Assembly: GCF_016598485.1 (NCBI RefSeq)
Contig: NZ_JAEMUW010000011.1
Location: forward strand, 1 to 64,000
DNA: 64,000 bases
Direction of reading: 5' to 3'
Origin: Micromonospora coerulea
Lineage (GTDB): Bacteria; Actinomycetota; Actinomycetes; Mycobacteriales; Micromonosporaceae
Positions 24,868 to 33,438 of the stretch are shown piece by piece. A program made the translations under genes and the position numbers. Every line of letters begins with the position of its first letter. Position 1 is the stretch's first letter. The notes below the pieces were generated by a model, which was not told where the DNA came from, did no database searches, and saw only the letters and a list, made by a program, of their open reading frames with translations.

Positions 24868-25977
24868 TCACTCCACCCAGGAGCCGGCGCGCATCACCCG
24901 GACCACGTTCAGGTCGTCGTCGAGGACCACCAGGTCGGCGCGGAGGCCGGCCTGGAGGGCGCCGACCTGGGCGCCGAGGCCGATGGCCCGAGCCGGGGTG
25001 GTGGCCACCATCCGGCAGGCGTCCGGCAGGGCGATACCGGCCGCGACGGCGTGCCGCAGGGCGGCGTCCATGGTCAGCGTGCTGCCGGCGATCGCGCCGC
25101 CCTCGGTCAGCCGGGCCACCCCGTCGGCCACGGTGACGGCCTGGCCGCCCAGCTCGTACGCGCCGTCGGGCATGCCCGCGGCGGCCATCGCGTCGGTGAC
25201 CAGGGCGGCCCGCTCCGGGCCGGCGGCCGAGGTGGCGAAGCCGAGCATGCCGTCGTGCAGGTGGACGCCGTCGGCGACCAGCTCGCAGACCACGTTCGGG
25301 GCCTCCAGCAGGGCCACCACCGGGCCGGGCTCCCGGTGGTGCATGGGACGCATCCCGTTGAACAGGTGGGTGCCAACGCTCGCCCCGGCCGCCACGGCGG
25401 CCCGGGTCTGCTCCCAGGTAGCGTCCGTGTGGCCGATGGCGGCGACCACGTGGTGCGACACCAGCAGCTTGATCGCGTCCAGCGCGCCGTCCCGCTCCGG
25501 GGCCAGGGTGACCATCCGGACCGCGCCCGCACCCGCCTCGATCAGCTGGGCCAGCTCTTCGGTGGACGGGTCGCGCAGGAACTCCGGGTTCTGCGCGCCG
25601 CAGCGGTCCGCCGACAGGTACGGGCCCTCGAAGTGGATGCCGGCCAGCACGCCCGAGGAGACCAGCGGGCGGTACGCCGTCGTGGCGTCCCGCATCAGCG
25701 CGAAGGGGGAGCTGACCAGGCTGGCCAGCACGGTGGTGGTGCCGTGTCGCAGGTGGAACGCGGCGGCCTCGCGGGCCGAGTCGACGTCGCCGGTGGTGAA
25801 GGTGTGCCCGCCGCCGCCGTGGGTGTGCATGTCCACGAAGCCCGGCACGATCCAGTGCCCGTCGCGTACCGACGGGTACTCGGCAACCGCGCGGATCCGG
25901 TCGCCGGCGATCTCCACGCAGCCCTGCCGGATCACGCCCGTCGGGGTCACCACCTTGCCGTTCACCCGCAGGGTCAT
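24868..25977 (-). CDS. nagA: N-acetylglucosamine-6-phosphate deacetylase
   Basis: This hydrolyses N-acetylglucosamine-6-phosphate to glucosamine-6-phosphate and acetate in the cytosol. The 369-residue amidohydrolase shows WIVPGFVDMHTHGGGGHTF (metal-side HxH), HFEGPYLSADRCGAQNPEFL (metal Glu and substrate loop), AAIGHTDATWEQTRAAVAAG and THLFNGMRPMHHREPG (histidines), and LVTDAMAAAGMPDG (catalytic Asp). The ATG follows GGAGGAGAGCTG. It is the last of three genes read from the SIS-domain gene, 35 bp after the ROK kinase. Confidence 0.95.
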   Translation of the reverse strand: MTLRVNGKVVTPTGVIRQGCVEIAGDRIRAVAEYPSVRDGHWIVPGFVDMHTHGGGGHTFTTGDVDSAREAAAFHLRHGTTTVLASLVSSPFALMRDATTAYRPLVSSGVLAGIHFEGPYLSADRCGAQNPEFLRDPSTEELAQLIEAGAGAVRMVTLAPERDGALDAIKLLVSHHVVAAIGHTDATWEQTRAAVAAGASVGTHLFNGMRPMHHREPGPVVALLEAPNVVCELVADGVHLHDGMLGFATSAAGPERAALVTDAMAAAGMPDGAYELGGQAVTVADGVARLTEGGAIAGSTLTMDAALRHAVAAGIALPDACRMVATTPARAIGLGAQVGALQAGLRADLVVLDDDLNVVRVMRAGSWVE

Positions 25978-26012
25978 CAGCTCTCCTCCACAGTCCGGGA
26001 TCAGCAGGTCAG

Positions 26013-26939
26013 TCAGGGCCGGGGCCGGGCGTCCAGGGCCAGCAGCGCGGCGCCGAGGCAGCCGGCCTCGTCGCCCAGCGCCGCCGTGACCAGGCGCGGC
26101 TCCCGATGGAACGTCAGCCGCTCGCGCAGCGCCCCGCGCAGCGGGTCGAGCAGGCGCGGACCGGCCTGGGCCAGGCCGCCGCCGATCACGATGGTGGCCA
26201 CGTCGAAGAGGGCCTGACCGGTGGCGAGCCCGTCGGCGAGCGCCTCGACGGCCTCGCGCCAGACCCGGGCGGCCAGCGGCTCACCGGCCGCCGCGCGGTC
26301 CGCCACCTCGGCGGCGGTCGCGGGAGCACCGGCCATCTCGGCGTACCGGCGGCCGATCGCGGCGGCCGAGGCGACCGCCTCCAGGCAGCCGGGGCGTCCG
26401 CAGCCGCAGCGCGGGCCGTCGGGGCGTACCAGGATGTGGCCGATCTCTCCGGCGGCGCCGTGCGCGCCGACGGCGGCCGACCCGTCGACCACGTGGGCGG
26501 CGGCGATGCCGGTGCCGATCGCGACGAAGAGCACGTGGCCGGCGCCGCGCCCGGCGCCGAGCCGGGCCTCGGCCAGGCCACCGACGCGCACGTCGTGGCC
26601 CAGCGCCGCCGGCAGGCCCAGCCGCGCCTCCGCCAGCTTCCGCAGCGGTACGTCCCGGAAGCCCACGTTGGCCGACCACACGGCCACCCCGCGCGCCTCG
26701 TCGACCACCCCCGGTACGGCGATGCCGCAGGCTACCGGCTCCAGCCCGTCGGCGCGGGCCTTGCCGGCCAGCCCTTCGGCGACCTCCAGGATCGTGTCGA
26801 CCACGGCGTCCGGGCCGCGTCCGGCGTCGGTCGGGTGCCGTTCGGCGTGCACCACCACCCCGTCCGGGCGGACCAGGGCGCACTTCATCCCGGTGCCGCC
26901 CACGTCCAGCGCGACGACGACCTGGGTGGCTGCGGTCAC
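26013..26939 (-). CDS. ROK-family sugar kinase, probable N-acetylglucosamine kinase
   Basis: A 308-residue ROK kinase: ATP site VVALDVGGTGMKCALVRPDG at the N-terminus, catalytic Asp in LPAALGHDVRVGGLAEARLG, GTGIAAAHVVDG, and the zinc/ROK signature GEIGHILVRPDGPRCGCGRP followed by GCLEAVAS. ROK kinases with this zinc motif phosphorylate GlcNAc, glucose or mannose derivatives; GlcNAc is favoured by linkage to nagA. GTG 26939 overlaps the stop of the SIS gene (GTGA), so translation is coupled. Confidence 0.88.
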   Translation of the reverse strand: MTAATQVVVALDVGGTGMKCALVRPDGVVVHAERHPTDAGRGPDAVVDTILEVAEGLAGKARADGLEPVACGIAVPGVVDEARGVAVWSANVGFRDVPLRKLAEARLGLPAALGHDVRVGGLAEARLGAGRGAGHVLFVAIGTGIAAAHVVDGSAAVGAHGAAGEIGHILVRPDGPRCGCGRPGCLEAVASAAAIGRRYAEMAGAPATAAEVADRAAAGEPLAARVWREAVEALADGLATGQALFDVATIVIGGGLAQAGPRLLDPLRGALRERLTFHREPRLVTAALGDEAGCLGAALLALDARPRP

Positions 26940-27865
26940 GCGAGGACCACGGAGCGGGTCAGGTGGCGGGGCGCGTCGGGATCGAGGCCGCGGCTGGTGG
27001 CGAGCGCGACGGCGAACCGCTGGGCGAGGATCAGATCGGCCATCGGGTCGACCGGGGTACGCCCGGCCGCCCAGCTGGTCAGCACGGTGTGGCAGCCGTG
27101 GGTGCGGCTGTGCACGAACGTGGCGCCGGTGGCGGCGACGTCCTCGGGCAGCCCGTCGGGGATCGGCCCGAACGCCCAGACCAGCCGGCCCGGAGCCGCC
27201 ACGGAGATGGGGCCGTGCCGGTAGTCCATGGCCGGGTACGCCTCGGCCCAGAAGGTGGCCGCCTCTCGGCACTTCAGCGCGGCCTCCTGGGCGAGCCCGA
27301 CCGTCCAGCCCCGGCCGAGGAAGGTGACCTGCTCGATGGTGGCCGAGTCGATCGGCAGCGGGGCCCGGACGGCCACCTCGGCGTCGGCGACCAGCCGGCC
27401 GAGGTCGTCACCGAGGTGGGCGCGGAGCAGCGCGAGGGCGGTGGTGGCGAAGCGGGTCTGCACCACCGACCGCTCGTCGGCGAAGGGCATGGTCACCGCC
27501 GCGTCGGCCAGCTCGACCGCCGGGGAGCCGGGATCGCCGACCAGGACCGTGGTGGGCAGCTGCCCGCGCAGCGCGGCGAGCAGCTCCAGCACCTCGGTGG
27601 TGGTGCCGGAGCGGGTGATCGCGATGAGCCGGTCGTAGCGGCGGCCGATGGGGAACTCCGAGGCCTGGAAGGCGTCGGTCTCGCCCTGGCCGGCCTGCTC
27701 GCGCAGGCCGGCGTACGCCATGGCCATGAACCACGACGTGCCGCAGCCGACGACGGCGACCCGCTCGCCGGGGCGCGGCAGGCGGTCGGCGACGGTCGGG
27801 GCGAGCTGCGCCGCCTGCCGCCAGCAGTCGGGCTGGCTCGCGATCTCCGCGTGCACGTACGCCAT
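26936..27865 (-). CDS. SIS-domain sugar-phosphate isomerase/deaminase
   Basis: A 309-residue protein with two SIS modules as in the isomerase half of GlmS and in NagB-II/AgaS: VAVVGCGTSWFMAMAYAGLR (first), LIAITRSGTTTEVLELLAAL with the S-G-T-T phosphate loop, and EAALKCREAATFWAEAYPAM in the second, the GlmS-like E-A-x-x-K-x-x-E. With NagA and the kinase it would convert glucosamine-6-phosphate to fructose-6-phosphate, the last step of GlcNAc use. No glutaminase domain is present, which excludes GlmS itself. ATG 27865 was chosen for GAGGAGTTGTCC; ATG 27898 is longer. Confidence 0.85.
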   Translation of the reverse strand: MAYVHAEIASQPDCWRQAAQLAPTVADRLPRPGERVAVVGCGTSWFMAMAYAGLREQAGQGETDAFQASEFPIGRRYDRLIAITRSGTTTEVLELLAALRGQLPTTVLVGDPGSPAVELADAAVTMPFADERSVVQTRFATTALALLRAHLGDDLGRLVADAEVAVRAPLPIDSATIEQVTFLGRGWTVGLAQEAALKCREAATFWAEAYPAMDYRHGPISVAAPGRLVWAFGPIPDGLPEDVAATGATFVHSRTHGCHTVLTSWAAGRTPVDPMADLILAQRFAVALATSRGLDPDAPRHLTRSVVLA

Positions 27866-27890
27866 GGACAACTCCTCGCATCGGAGACCG

Positions 27891-28012
27891 TTGCGCAATA
27901 CGGCTCGTTATAGCCGTCTTTCGCGCGTTATTCTGCGCGAGCCCGGGTGGCCGTGGCAACCAGCTCCCAGATCGCGCAGCCGAAGGTTTTGCGCACCAGC
28001 AGTTTCGCGCAC
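27891..28012. promoter_or_regulatory. Repeated TTTCGCGCAC-like boxes, probable DeoR operators
   Basis: In the 201-bp divergent spacer lie TTTTGCGCAC (27987-27996) and TTTCGCGCAC (28003-28012), spaced 16 bp start to start, with TTTCGCGCG (27919-27927) and TTGCGCAA (27891-27898) nearer the nag operon. DeoR-family repressors bind such short direct repeats, often at several sites with looping. Confidence 0.5.
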
Positions 28013-28066
28013 TACTGTGCACGCAATCAATCACCGTTCGTGCAGAGTCAGTGGAGGGCCCCCGCG

Positions 28067-28852
28067 GTGGACCGGTACGCCCGATGGAACGCGCTGCTCG
28101 AGATGCTGACCGACAACGGTCGGGTCAGCGTCGAGGAGGCGGCCGGGCGCCTGGAGGTCTCCCAGGCGACCATCCGGCGGGACTTCGACCAGCTCGCCCA
28201 GCAGCAGATGATCACGCGGACCCGGGGTGGGGCGGTGGCCAACGGCGTCTCGTACGACCTGCCACTGCGCTACAAGACCGCCAAGCACTCGGCCGAGAAG
28301 CAACGGATCGGCGCGGCCGCCGCGGCGCTGGTCACCCCCGGCACGGTGGTCGGCCTCAACGGCGGCACCACCAGCACGGAGGTGGCCCGGGCCCTCGCCG
28401 TCCGGCCCGACCTGAACACCAGCGCCGAGGGTGCCCAGCTCACCGTCGTCACCAACGCCCTGAACATCGCCAACGAGTTGCTGGTCCGCTCCCGGATGAA
28501 GGTCGTGGTGGCCGGTGGCGTGGTCCGGCCGAAGTCGTTCGAGCTGGTCGGCCCGCTGGGTGGGGCGCTGCTGCGCGAGGTGACCCTGGACATCGCCCTG
28601 CTGGGCGTGGACGCCATCGACCCGCAGCTCGGGGCCGCCGCCCACCATGAGGGTGAGGCGGCGATGAACAACCTGATGGTCGCCCGCGCCAAGCGGGTGG
28701 TGATCATCGCGGACTCGTCCAAGCTCGGCGGGCACGCCTTCGCCCGGATCTGCTCGGTGGACCGGGTGGAAACGCTGGTCACCGACTCCGGTGCGGCGCC
28801 CGCCGTGGTGCAGGCCTTCCGGGACGCCGGCGTGCACGTCGTCTGCGCCTGA
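28067..28852 (+). CDS. DeoR-family transcriptional repressor of the GlcNAc operon
   Basis: A 261-residue regulator with an N-terminal winged helix (RWNALLEMLTDNGRVSVEEA, then LEVSQATIRRDFDQLAQQQM and TRGGA, the classical DeoR signature) and a C-terminal sugar-phosphate-sensing domain of the ISOCOT fold (VGLNGGTTSTEVARAL, VVTNALNIANELL, GALLREVTLDIALLGVDAID, VIIADSSKLG). It should respond to a phosphorylated amino sugar and repress the divergent SIS-kinase-nagA genes. GTG 28067 follows GGAGGGCCCCCGCG. Confidence 0.9.
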   Translation: MDRYARWNALLEMLTDNGRVSVEEAAGRLEVSQATIRRDFDQLAQQQMITRTRGGAVANGVSYDLPLRYKTAKHSAEKQRIGAAAAALVTPGTVVGLNGGTTSTEVARALAVRPDLNTSAEGAQLTVVTNALNIANELLVRSRMKVVVAGGVVRPKSFELVGPLGGALLREVTLDIALLGVDAIDPQLGAAAHHEGEAAMNNLMVARAKRVVIIADSSKLGGHAFARICSVDRVETLVTDSGAAPAVVQAFRDAGVHVVCA

Positions 28853-28887
28853 GGCGAATCCGGGGAAACCCCGATACATACCCGGTA

Positions 28888-28915
28888 TTGTCCTGGCCTG
28901 CATACCGCGTATGGT
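28888..28915 (+). promoter_or_regulatory. Promoter for the ABC exporter pair
   Basis: TTGTCC, 16 bases, TATGGT, about 37 bp before the TTG start at 28952. It agrees well with the housekeeping sigma consensus of actinobacteria. Confidence 0.5.
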
Positions 28916-28951
28916 GTCCGCTGTCATCGCCAATCATCGGGGGAGGTCAGC

Positions 28952-29959
28952 TTGTCGGCTGTCCTGGAGATAGAAGGTCTCCGCAAGACGTACCGGAGTC
29001 GCCGGCGCGGGGTACGGCACGCGCTCGACGGCTTCGACATGCGGGTCGAGGCGGGCCAGGTGCACGGTTTCCTCGGTCCCAACGGCTCGGGCAAGACGAC
29101 CACCCTGCGGACGCTGCTCGGCCTGATCCGGCCGAACGGCGGCCGGATGGTGATCCTCGGTCACGAGGTTCCGCACGCGCTGCCGGCCGTCGCCGGACAG
29201 GTCGGAGCCATCGTGGAGAGTCCCCAGTTCTTCCCGCACTTCACCGCGCGGGACACCCTCAGCCTGCTCGCCGGCGCGGGGCAGCTGCCCGGGCGGCGGG
29301 TCGACGAGGTGCTGGAGCTGGTCGGGCTCCGGGACCGGGCCGGCGAGCGGGTGAAGACCTACTCGCTGGGCATGAAGCAGCGGCTGGCCGTCGCCTCCGC
29401 GCTGCTGAAGAACCCGAAGCTGCTGATCCTCGACGAGCCCGCCAACGGTCTCGACCCGGGCGGCATCCGGGAGATGCGCACCCTGATGCGCGACCTCTCC
29501 GCCGCCGGCATGACCGTGGTGCTCTCCAGCCACATCCTCGGCGAGATCCAGCTGATCTGTGACTCGGTCACCATCATCTCGCTGGGCCGCCGGGTCGCCT
29601 ACGGCCCGGTGGAGCAGGTGCTCGCGGAGCACTCGCAGAGCAGCGTCCGGATCCGCCTGGAGGCGGTCACCGACCTGCCGCAGGCCGCCGACGTGCTCAC
29701 CCGGGCCGGGGTACGGGTCGCCGCCGAGCCCGATCACCTGATGCTCGCCGGGGTCGACAAGCCGGCCGCGGTCAGCCGCCTCCTCGCCGAGCACGGCTTG
29801 TACGTCAGCGAGCTGGCGCCGGTCGCCGTCGACCTGGAGAGCGTCTTCCTCGAACTGACCGCCACCGCGCCGGTGCCCGGCCAGCACCGGCAGGTCGACC
29901 AGTCCACGAAGGTCGGTGAGCCGGGCTCCGGCGGCACCGGAGGAGGTTGGGGCGCATGA
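28952..29959 (+). CDS. ABC transporter ATP-binding protein
   Basis: A 335-residue ATPase of the drug/bacitracin-exporter type (BcrA/CcmA). Walker A is GFLGPNGSGKTTTLRTLLGL near residue 48, the signature is YSLGMKQRLAVASALLKNPK, Walker B is LLILDEPANGLDPGGIRE and the H-loop is VLSSHILGEIQ. The remaining 100 residues form the usual variable extension. It starts at TTG, supported by a GGGGGAGGTCAGC site; no ATG or GTG fits. Its TGA overlaps the permease ATG (ATGA). Confidence 0.92.
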   Translation: MSAVLEIEGLRKTYRSRRRGVRHALDGFDMRVEAGQVHGFLGPNGSGKTTTLRTLLGLIRPNGGRMVILGHEVPHALPAVAGQVGAIVESPQFFPHFTARDTLSLLAGAGQLPGRRVDEVLELVGLRDRAGERVKTYSLGMKQRLAVASALLKNPKLLILDEPANGLDPGGIREMRTLMRDLSAAGMTVVLSSHILGEIQLICDSVTIISLGRRVAYGPVEQVLAEHSQSSVRIRLEAVTDLPQAADVLTRAGVRVAAEPDHLMLAGVDKPAAVSRLLAEHGLYVSELAPVAVDLESVFLELTATAPVPGQHRQVDQSTKVGEPGSGGTGGGWGA

Positions 29960-30969
29960 GCCTGTACGTCACCGAGCTGCGGCGGCTGGCCAAGCGCCGG
30001 CTCACCCGGCTCCTGCTGGTGCTGCTCGTGCTCGGGCTGGCCGGCATCGCCACCGCCTTCGCCTTCTCCAGCCACAAGCTCTCCCCGGCGGTGGTCGCCG
30101 AGGCGCAGGCCAAATCGGACGCCGATTACCAGCGGGCGGTCAAGGACTGGGAGCGGTCGGTCGCCGAGTGCGACGCCGCCGCCGCGCGCGGCGAGAAGAC
30201 CGAGGAACGGTACGGCCCGGACTGCGGCCGGCAGTGGCAGCCGCAGCCGGAGATGTTCGACCCGAAGTGGAACCTGCCCTACCAGTTCGACTTCCGCGGC
30301 GAGTTCGGCATCTTCATCGCGGTCTTCGCGGGCGCCGTCGCGCTCTTCGCGTTCCTGGTCGGGGCGTCCTTCGTCGGGGCCGAGTGGAGCACCGGCGGGA
30401 TGATGAACCTGCTGCTCTGGCGCCCGAAACGGCTGGCGGTGCTCGGCACCAAGCTGGCCGCCGTGCTGACCGCGCTGCTCGGCGTGAGCGTCGTGCTCGG
30501 TGCGCTCTGGACGCTGGCCTTCTGGCTGATCGGCACGTACCGGGGCAGCACCGCGAAGGTGACCTCCGGGGTCTGGCAGTCCACCGCGATCAGCGGCGTC
30601 CGGGCGCTGGCCCTGGTGCTGGTGGTGGGGGCGGTGGCCTTCGCGCTCGCCTCGCTCGGCCGGCACACCGCGATGGCGCTCGGCGCGGCGGTCGGGGTCG
30701 GCGTGATCAGCGAGATCGGCATCCGGCTGGCCGTCACGATGGCGGGGGTGCGCTTCGGGGAGCGCTACGTCCTGTCCACCTATGCCCTGGCGTGGTTCGA
30801 GAAGCAGTGGAAGCTGATCGACTACCGGTCGTGCGACTTCGTGCAGGGGCAGTGCAACCCGAAGGAGATGCTGGTCACCTGGCAGGACTCCGCGCTGGTG
30901 CTGGGCCTGGGCAGCGCGCTGGTGCTGGTGGTCGCCTTCTGGACGATGCGGCGCCGGGACATCTCCTGA
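29956..30969 (+). CDS. ABC-2-type transporter permease
   Basis: A 337-residue membrane protein. The first helix RLLLVLLVLGLAGIATAFAF is followed by an extracytoplasmic loop of about 80 residues with two cysteines (AECDAAAARG and GPDCGRQWQ), then five more helices, among them FIAVFAGAVALFAFLVGASF. After that segment comes GAEWSTGGMMNLLLWRPKRL, the coupling-helix sequence typical of ABC-2 permeases. A second Cys pair lies in the last loop (YRSCDFVQGQCNPKE). It works with the ATPase encoded just upstream. The ATG at 29956 overlaps the upstream stop and has GGAGG nearby. Confidence 0.87.
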   Translation: MSLYVTELRRLAKRRLTRLLLVLLVLGLAGIATAFAFSSHKLSPAVVAEAQAKSDADYQRAVKDWERSVAECDAAAARGEKTEERYGPDCGRQWQPQPEMFDPKWNLPYQFDFRGEFGIFIAVFAGAVALFAFLVGASFVGAEWSTGGMMNLLLWRPKRLAVLGTKLAAVLTALLGVSVVLGALWTLAFWLIGTYRGSTAKVTSGVWQSTAISGVRALALVLVVGAVAFALASLGRHTAMALGAAVGVGVISEIGIRLAVTMAGVRFGERYVLSTYALAWFEKQWKLIDYRSCDFVQGQCNPKEMLVTWQDSALVLGLGSALVLVVAFWTMRRRDIS

Positions 30970-31067
30970 CGGTCGCCGCGTCCGGTGCGACCGGGGCGGG
31001 CCCTGGTTAGGCTGGGGTCCCCCCGGTCGGTGACGCCTGCCGGCCCCCGCCCTCGGAGAGGAGCGCC

Positions 31068-31517
31068 ATGCCCGCCGACGCCGCCACCGAGCGGCCCGAG
31101 CCGTCCGGGCCTGTCGACGTCGCGCGTCGCGAGGGTGGCGTCACGGTCCCCCCGCCGCGCTCCGCCCCGGCCGTCGAGGCGGATCCGGCCCCGGCGCCTC
31201 CGGCACCTGAGCAGCGGGCCGGGGCGGCGGCGGACGTCCCCGCCCAATCGGGGGACGGGGCGGCGGCGGCCGAGATCGGGCCCGCGGAGGGGTTGACCGA
31301 GCGGGAGCGGCGGATCCTCGCGTTCGAACAGCAGTGGTGGAAGCACGCCGGGGCCAAGGAACAGGCCATCCGGGACACCTTCGGGCTCTCCGCGACCCGC
31401 TACTACCAGCTGCTCAACGGGCTGCTGGACCACCCGGCCGCGCTCGCCGCCGAGCCGGTGCTGATCGGCCGGCTGCGTCGGTTGCGCTCCTCGCGGGCGC
31501 GCAACCGGCGGCGCTGA
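31068..31517 (+). CDS. DUF3263-domain protein
   Basis: A 149-residue protein with a Pro/Ala-rich first half and a C-terminal DUF3263 domain: GLTERERRILAFEQQWWKHA, then GAKEQAIRDTFGLSATRYYQ and LLNGLLDHPAALAAEPVLIG, ending RRLRSSRARNRRR. The domain is helix-turn-helix-like (the LSATRYYQLLN helix) and occurs almost only in actinobacteria; a DNA-binding role is suspected, not shown. The N-terminal tail is disordered by composition. The ATG follows GAGAGGAGCGCC. Confidence 0.88.
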   Translation: MPADAATERPEPSGPVDVARREGGVTVPPPRSAPAVEADPAPAPPAPEQRAGAAADVPAQSGDGAAAAEIGPAEGLTERERRILAFEQQWWKHAGAKEQAIRDTFGLSATRYYQLLNGLLDHPAALAAEPVLIGRLRRLRSSRARNRRR

Positions 31518-31594
31518 CCGGCCAGCCTCCGGTCGCCGTCCGCATGGCGTCCGCCGGTCCGGGTAGGCGGGTCGGCGACGGAGGGAGCGAACCG

Positions 31595-32494
31595 ATGGGG
31601 GCACCAGATCGCCGGTACCCGACCGGGAGTCGCCCGGCGCGGCTGATCGGGGCGGCGCCGATGATGCGGGTACGTTCCGCCTCCGCCCCGGCGCCCGGCA
31701 GACCGGAGAACGAAGATGTGGTCTTCCGGTTCGGCTCGCTGGTCGGGCTCCTGGACGGGGCGACCGTGCCGGAGGGCTTCGACACCGGGTGCGTGCACGG
31801 ACCCGGCTGGTACGTCCGGCACCTGGCCGCCCGGATCGGCCTGGCGGTCGCGGTCCGCCCGGCGGCGACCCTGATGAGCAGCCTCGCGGCGGCCATCCTG
31901 GCGGTCCGCGCCGACCACGGCGGCGACTGCGACCCGGACCACCCGGGGACCCCGTCGTCCACGGTCTGCCTGCTCCGGGAGGGCGGCGACCAGGTGGACT
32001 ACCTGGTGCTCTGTGACAGCCCGCTGGTGCTGGACACCGGCGGGTCGGTGAGCGTGGTCTCCGACGAACGGCTGGACACCGCGCTGGCGGAGCTGCGCGG
32101 CACGGCCGCGGAGCTGCCCGGCGACGTGGACCCGGTGACCCGGTTCCGGCGGGCGGTGCTGGCGCAGCGGGAGCGGATGAACCGGACGCACGGCTACTGG
32201 GTGGCGGCCGCGGACCCGGACGCGGCGTACCACGCGGTGACCGGGACGCTGCCGGTGCGCGGCCCGGGGGCGCTGAGGCGGGCCGCGCTGCTCAGCGACG
32301 GCGCGTCCTGCGCGGTCGAGCAGTTCGGCCTCTTCGACTGGGCCGGGTTGCTGGACGTGACCGCCGCCGAGGGTCCGGAGGGCCTGATCGGACGGGTGCG
32401 GGCGGCCGAGCGGGACCACCCGGACCGGCTGCGCCGGCACAAGCGGACCGACGACGCCTCGGTGGTGTTCTGCGAGTTCGACCCGGCGGACTGA
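31595..32494 (+). CDS. PP2C-like protein phosphatase
   Basis: A 299-residue protein with the metal-binding signatures of PPM/PP2C Ser/Thr phosphatases: PENEDVVFRFGSLVGLLDGA (acidic pair and DGAT), GTPSSTVCLL in place of the GSTA strand, AALLSDGASCAVEQFG (D-G) and RTDDASVVFCEFD (terminal D-D). It is a compact and diverged member. It may act on phosphoproteins of Ser/Thr kinases encoded elsewhere. The ATG at 31595 has GGAGGGAG seven bases ahead; ATG 31661 begins nearer the conserved domain. Confidence 0.7.
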   Translation: MGAPDRRYPTGSRPARLIGAAPMMRVRSASAPAPGRPENEDVVFRFGSLVGLLDGATVPEGFDTGCVHGPGWYVRHLAARIGLAVAVRPAATLMSSLAAAILAVRADHGGDCDPDHPGTPSSTVCLLREGGDQVDYLVLCDSPLVLDTGGSVSVVSDERLDTALAELRGTAAELPGDVDPVTRFRRAVLAQRERMNRTHGYWVAAADPDAAYHAVTGTLPVRGPGALRRAALLSDGASCAVEQFGLFDWAGLLDVTAAEGPEGLIGRVRAAERDHPDRLRRHKRTDDASVVFCEFDPAD

Positions 32495-32645
32495 ACGGTC
32501 CGGCACGCGGCCCGGACCGGCCGGCCGACAGCGGAGCGTGAGGCGGAACACGAAGGCGGTCCGACCGGCCGGTCCGCTCCGCCGGATCGGCAGTCCCGGC
32601 CCAAAGGGCTGGACTCCGGCTGGTACGGGCGGCAGACTGCGGCAC

Positions 32646-33155
32646 GTGGCGGGTGCGGTACGGCTGGAGCCGGTAGACGAGCGGAACCTGGAGCCGTTGC
32701 TCTCCGTAGCGGCCGCCGAGGCGGAGCCGGACGACGTGATGCCGCCGGTGGATGCCCCGGCCGGCTGGTCGCTGGCCCGCCGGGAGGCGTTCCGCGACTT
32801 CCACCGGGCCAGCTTCGGCGGCCTCGACGGCCCCACCCGCACCCAGATGTACGCCATCCTCGCCGCCGGCGAGGTGGTCGGCATGGTCCGGATGACCCGC
32901 TGCGACGAGCCGGCCACGGTGGAGACGGGGATGTGGCTCGGCCGCTCGGCCCGCGGGCAGGGGCTCGGCGCGGTGGCGCTGCGGGAGCTGTTGAGCGCGG
33001 CTGCGGCGGCCGGGATGCAGACCGTCGTCGCCGAGACCACGCCGGACAACGCGGGCGCGTTGTCGGTGTTGCGTAAATGCGGCGCGAAATTGCGTGAGGA
33101 TGGCGCCAAGGTGCGCGCGGAAATGTGTCTGGATTCGGCCCTGCCGGCCCTCTGA
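32646..33155 (+). CDS. GNAT-family N-acetyltransferase
   Basis: A 169-residue acetyltransferase. The acetyl-CoA pyrophosphate loop is GRSARGQGLGAVALRELLSA, preceded by the strand MYAILAAGEVVGMVRMTRC and followed by AETTPDNAGALSVLRKCGAK, which is motif B. The acceptor is unknown. GTG 32646 is the best start but lacks a ribosome site. It stands at the end of the cluster before the gas-vesicle operon. Confidence 0.85.
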   Translation: MAGAVRLEPVDERNLEPLLSVAAAEAEPDDVMPPVDAPAGWSLARREAFRDFHRASFGGLDGPTRTQMYAILAAGEVVGMVRMTRCDEPATVETGMWLGRSARGQGLGAVALRELLSAAAAAGMQTVVAETTPDNAGALSVLRKCGAKLREDGAKVRAEMCLDSALPAL

Positions 33156-33286
33156 GGGCTCTGTTTGCAAGTACATCCTTTCTCCTGCTTGTTACGCTGC
33201 CAGTGACCGGTTTGCGCGGCTTATCCGGTGCGGCGATCTTCATCCGAATGAAGCTGTCACGGCCCACCCAAGAATTGCGCGCGAAT

Positions 33287-33311
33287 GTTTCGCGGTTTGG
33301 CCGCCGGGTAC
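33287..33311 (+). promoter_or_regulatory. SigB-type stress promoter of the gas-vesicle operon
   Basis: GTTT, 15 bases, GGGTAC, about 128 bp before the first gvp gene. It fits the GNNT-N14-16-GGGTAC/T consensus described for SigB of Streptomyces coelicolor. The spacer 33156-33438 is visibly richer in A and T and holds no gene. Confidence 0.55.
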
Positions 33312-33438
33312 TGCCGGCCGGGTCCGCTAATACGGGGCACCCGGTGGCAGGCCTATTGCGCGCTATTCCCCGGTAGCTGATTACCGGCCTGCCCCACGAA
33401 GCGGTGTCCGCGTCCGCCGGGGAGTGAAGGAGAACCGA

